Shown one piece after another: positions 5,580-7,430 of a stretch of 7,430 bases of DNA. Where the stretch lies: contig JBOGVZ010000008.1 of NCBI GenBank assembly GCA_050692985.1, positions 1 through 7,430 of the forward strand. The letters are read 5' to 3'. The DNA comes from JBOGVZ01 sp050692985. GTDB taxonomy: Bacteria > Actinomycetota > UBA4738 > CALAEC01. The number at the start of each line of letters is the position of its first letter. The first letter of the stretch is position 1. The notes under the pieces were generated by a model. That model ran no database searches. It saw only the letters and a program-made list of their open reading frames with translations, and was not told the origin of the DNA. Made by a program: the position numbers and the translations under genes.

Positions 5580-7163
5580 CTAGGACCGGGAGTGCTTCAG
5601 ATCCGCGAGGACCTCCCGGGCCGCCCTCGCGCCGGGGGCGCCGGTGATCCCGCCGCCTGGGTGGGCGCCCGAGCCGGCCAGGTACAGGCCCGGGACGGCG
5701 AACCGGTACCTCGCGTGGCCGAGGAGCGGGCGCCAGGCGAAGAACTGGTCGAGGCCGGGCTCGGCGTGCATCGCGCAGCCCTCGGTGAGCCCCAGGTCGC
5801 GCTCCAGGTCAGGCGGTGTCGACACGCGCCGGGCCACCACCCGGTCGGACAGGCCGGGGGCCACCTCCTCCAGGGCCTTCAGCGCGAGGTCGCCCACGTG
5901 CTCCCCGGCCCCCCGATCCCATCCGCCGTCGCGAGGTCGGTACGGCGCCGAGTGGAACAGCACCGACATCACGTGGGACCCCTCGGGGGCCAGCGTCGGG
6001 TCGGCCAGCGACGGGATGGTCGCCTCCAGGAAGGGAGCCTCGGACACCCGCCCGTACTTGTGGTCGTCGGCGGCGCGCTCGAGGTGGTCGATCGACTGTC
6101 CGATCACGATCCGCCCGGCCAGGAGGGCCGGGTCGTCCACGCCACGGAACGCCGGGAGGCCTTCGAGCGCCAGGATCACGACCGCCGCCGACCCCGGGGT
6201 TCGGATGTTCCGTCCTCGCCACAGGAGCGTGGGCCCGGCCACCACCGGCTCGAGGAGGCCGAGGGTGCGCTTCGGGTCCGCCGAGGAGACCACGGCCCGG
6301 GCCTGGATCTCCTCCCCCGAGGCCAGGGCCACCCCGGTGGCCCGGCCCTCACGCGTGGTCACCGCGGCGACCTCGGTTCCGGTGCGGACCTCGGCGCCGG
6401 CCGACCGGGCCGCCGACTCCAGGGCCCGCACCAGCGCCGCCGGGCCGCCCTCGGCGTACGTCGAGGTCCCCGCGGCGCCCCCGCCCTCCACTGACCGGAG
6501 CAGGAAGACCATGGCGGTCCCAGGGGTCCACGGTCCCATGGCCGTGAGCGCCACGGCCCGCGACGCCAGGCCGGCCCGGAGCGCCTCGGTCTCGAACGCG
6601 TCGCCGACCAGGTCGGCAACGGGCATGGGCAACACCCGCAGCGCCTCGCGGCCGGCCCGGGTCCCGATCCGCCGGAGGGCCCGGCCCAGCCGAAGCGCGG
6701 CCAGCGCGTCCCGGAGCGACGGCGACTCGATGTCGGGCGGTGTGGCCGCGGACACGCGGGCCATGAAGCTCGCCAGCGACCGGATCCGGGCATCGAAGGC
6801 CGGGTACGCCTCCGCGTCCCGGGCCGACCGCACCCGAAGCCCGTCGGCGGTCCGCCGTGGATCCCCGTGGAGGGCGACGCCGCCGCCGTCCGGCTCGGCG
6901 ACGAACGCCGCGGTCTCCGGACGGATCAGGCGGAGCCCGTGGCGCTCCAGGTCCAGGTCACGGATCACCGAGCGGCGCAACTCTCCCATCGCGTGGAGGA
7001 GGGCCGGAGCCCGGAAGCCGGGGGCCACCTCCACCGTTCGGGCCGTCCCCCCGAGCTCGTCGGAGCGCTCCAGAACCACCACCCGGCGCCGGGCCCGGGC
7101 CAGCGATGCCGCGGCCACCAGGCCGTTGTGCCCGCCGCCGATCACCACGGCGTCGTACGTCAT
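5580..7163 (-). CDS. FAD-dependent oxidoreductase, phytoene desaturase/PYROXD2-like family
   Basis: Cytoplasmic flavoprotein of 527 residues, within the usual length of this family (COG1233-type amine-oxidase/CrtI fold). The ATG at 7163 places the dinucleotide-binding motif directly at the N terminus: VVIGGGHNG (residues 6-14), then VVVLERSDELGGTA, in which E32 should bind the ribose of FAD. YAEGGPAALVRALESAA (236-252) and the following GAEVRTGTEV are the second conserved FAD-contact region, and SSADP at 293-297 is also typical. The C-terminal signature GLYLAGSGAHPGGGITGAPG (492-511) closes the flavin site. No signal peptide or membrane segment is evident. The frame could extend upstream to 7301, but those 46 residues are low-complexity and overlap the preceding gene. 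Its start overlaps the upstream paralogue's stop as ATGA, so translation is probably coupled. Substrate unknown: carotenoid desaturation is possible, but no other carotenoid gene is in view. Confidence 0.9.
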   Translation of the reverse strand: MTYDAVVIGGGHNGLVAAASLARARRRVVVLERSDELGGTARTVEVAPGFRAPALLHAMGELRRSVIRDLDLERHGLRLIRPETAAFVAEPDGGGVALHGDPRRTADGLRVRSARDAEAYPAFDARIRSLASFMARVSAATPPDIESPSLRDALAALRLGRALRRIGTRAGREALRVLPMPVADLVGDAFETEALRAGLASRAVALTAMGPWTPGTAMVFLLRSVEGGGAAGTSTYAEGGPAALVRALESAARSAGAEVRTGTEVAAVTTREGRATGVALASGEEIQARAVVSSADPKRTLGLLEPVVAGPTLLWRGRNIRTPGSAAVVILALEGLPAFRGVDDPALLAGRIVIGQSIDHLERAADDHKYGRVSEAPFLEATIPSLADPTLAPEGSHVMSVLFHSAPYRPRDGGWDRGAGEHVGDLALKALEEVAPGLSDRVVARRVSTPPDLERDLGLTEGCAMHAEPGLDQFFAWRPLLGHARYRFAVPGLYLAGSGAHPGGGITGAPGARAAREVLADLKHSRS

Positions 7164-7430
7164 GCCGCCCGCCCACGCCGGGCCGCCCGAAGCACCTCGA
7201 ACGCGGCCAGCCGCCCCGGGGCGCCCATGATCCCGCCGCCGGGATGGGTCGCCGACCCGCACAGCCACAGCCCCCGGATCGGCGTCCGGAACCGCCCCCA
7301 TCCCGGGGCGGGCCGGTTCCAGAACAGCTGCTCCAGCGTGAGCTCGCCCTGGAAGATGTTGCCCTCGGTGAGGCCGATGACGTCCTCGATGTCCTTCGGC
7401 GTCAGCACCTGCCGGTGGAGGATCAGGTCC
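7160..7430 (-). CDS. FAD-dependent oxidoreductase, PYROXD2-like paralogue, C-terminal fragment cut by the window edge
   Basis: Only the last 90 residues are visible; the frame stays open to the right edge (DLILHRQVLTPKDIEDVIGL...), so the GTG at 7408 is not the real start. The segment EGNIFQGELTLEQLFWNRP followed by LWLCGSATHPGGGIMGAPG is the well-conserved C-terminal signature of PYROXD2/phytoene-desaturase-like flavoproteins and forms the end of the FAD-binding domain. By eye about half of the aligned residues match the C terminus of the downstream gene, so the two are tandem paralogues. Its version is closer to the family's usual wording (EGNIFxGEL) than the downstream copy (EGCAMHAEP). 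Its TGA lies within ATGA at 7160-7163, overlapping the next start. Confidence 0.88.
   Translation of the reverse strand, partial: DLILHRQVLTPKDIEDVIGLTEGNIFQGELTLEQLFWNRPAPGWGRFRTPIRGLWLCGSATHPGGGIMGAPGRLAAFEVLRAARRGRAA

Noticed and set aside
2743..5583. A 946-residue open frame on the + strand, antisense to both the RTX and Asp-box genes
   Set aside because: It spans two clear genes and their intergenic control region, its product is Arg/Pro/Ser-rich low complexity, and it has no recognisable domain. It is the usual side effect of GC-rich codon use on the opposite strand.
5644..7230. A 528-residue open frame antisense to the FAD oxidoreductase
   Set aside because: It mirrors a well-conserved flavoprotein gene, and its translation is Arg/Ser/Pro-rich without motifs. 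It is a shadow frame.
7164..7301. N-terminal extension of the FAD oxidoreductase to 7301
   Set aside because: Flavoproteins of this family start just before the GxGxxG motif. The extra 46 residues are low complexity and overlap the paralogue's conserved C terminus in a different frame.
1..7430. Mobile element, CRISPR array, tRNA or riboswitch
   Set aside because: No terminal repeats, transposase or integrase frames, spaced direct repeats or tRNA-like cloverleafs were recognised by eye on either strand.

Overview
This is a GC-rich window (about two thirds G+C) carrying six protein genes, packed tightly with high-GC codon usage. Style and content suggest a soil or aquatic member of the Actinomycetota. 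The clues are Sec-exported calcium-binding RTX proteins of the 'CFGxAATIVGT...' type, Asp-box 'sialidase-like' proteins, GTG starts with GGAGG-type ribosome binding sites, and one clear sigma70/HrdB-like promoter. This assignment is inference; no rRNA or marker gene is present. No RNA gene, mobile element or CRISPR array was seen, and no stretch longer than about 130 bases lacks a gene.

Layout. The left third reads rightward. First comes the 3' part of a large extracellular endonuclease of the ExeM/NucH type, cut by the window edge. After 31 bases follows a lipoprotein-like seven-bladed beta-propeller of the virginiamycin-B-lyase (Vgb) superfamily. From 2583 onward everything reads leftward: a secreted RTX-type calcium-binding repeat protein (2583-3650), a secreted Asp-box (BNR-repeat) protein annotated in its family as sialidase-like (3763-5451), a complete FAD-dependent oxidoreductase of the phytoene desaturase/PYROXD2 type (5580-7163), and the C-terminal end of a second oxidoreductase of the same family (7160 to the window edge). 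The propeller and RTX genes are convergent, and their stop codons share the tetranucleotide CTAG.

Functional reading. The four genes from 1 to 5451 all look exported: nuclease, lipoprotein, calcium-binding repeat protein and Asp-box protein. They could form a surface or secreted set acting on extracellular polymers, but the sequence does not prove that they work together. The RTX gene has its own promoter, placed between it and a strong hairpin that probably ends the Asp-box transcript, so these two neighbours are likely expressed separately. The two oxidoreductases are tandem paralogues joined by an ATGA overlap and are probably one translationally coupled operon, with a cytoplasmic redox role of unknown substrate.

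I found no convincing undescribed system. The points most worth checking are the apparent loss of the lyase catalytic residues in the propeller, the absence of a recognisable sialidase FRIP box in the Asp-box protein, the internally duplicated modules of the RTX protein, and the tandem divergent oxidoreductase pair.
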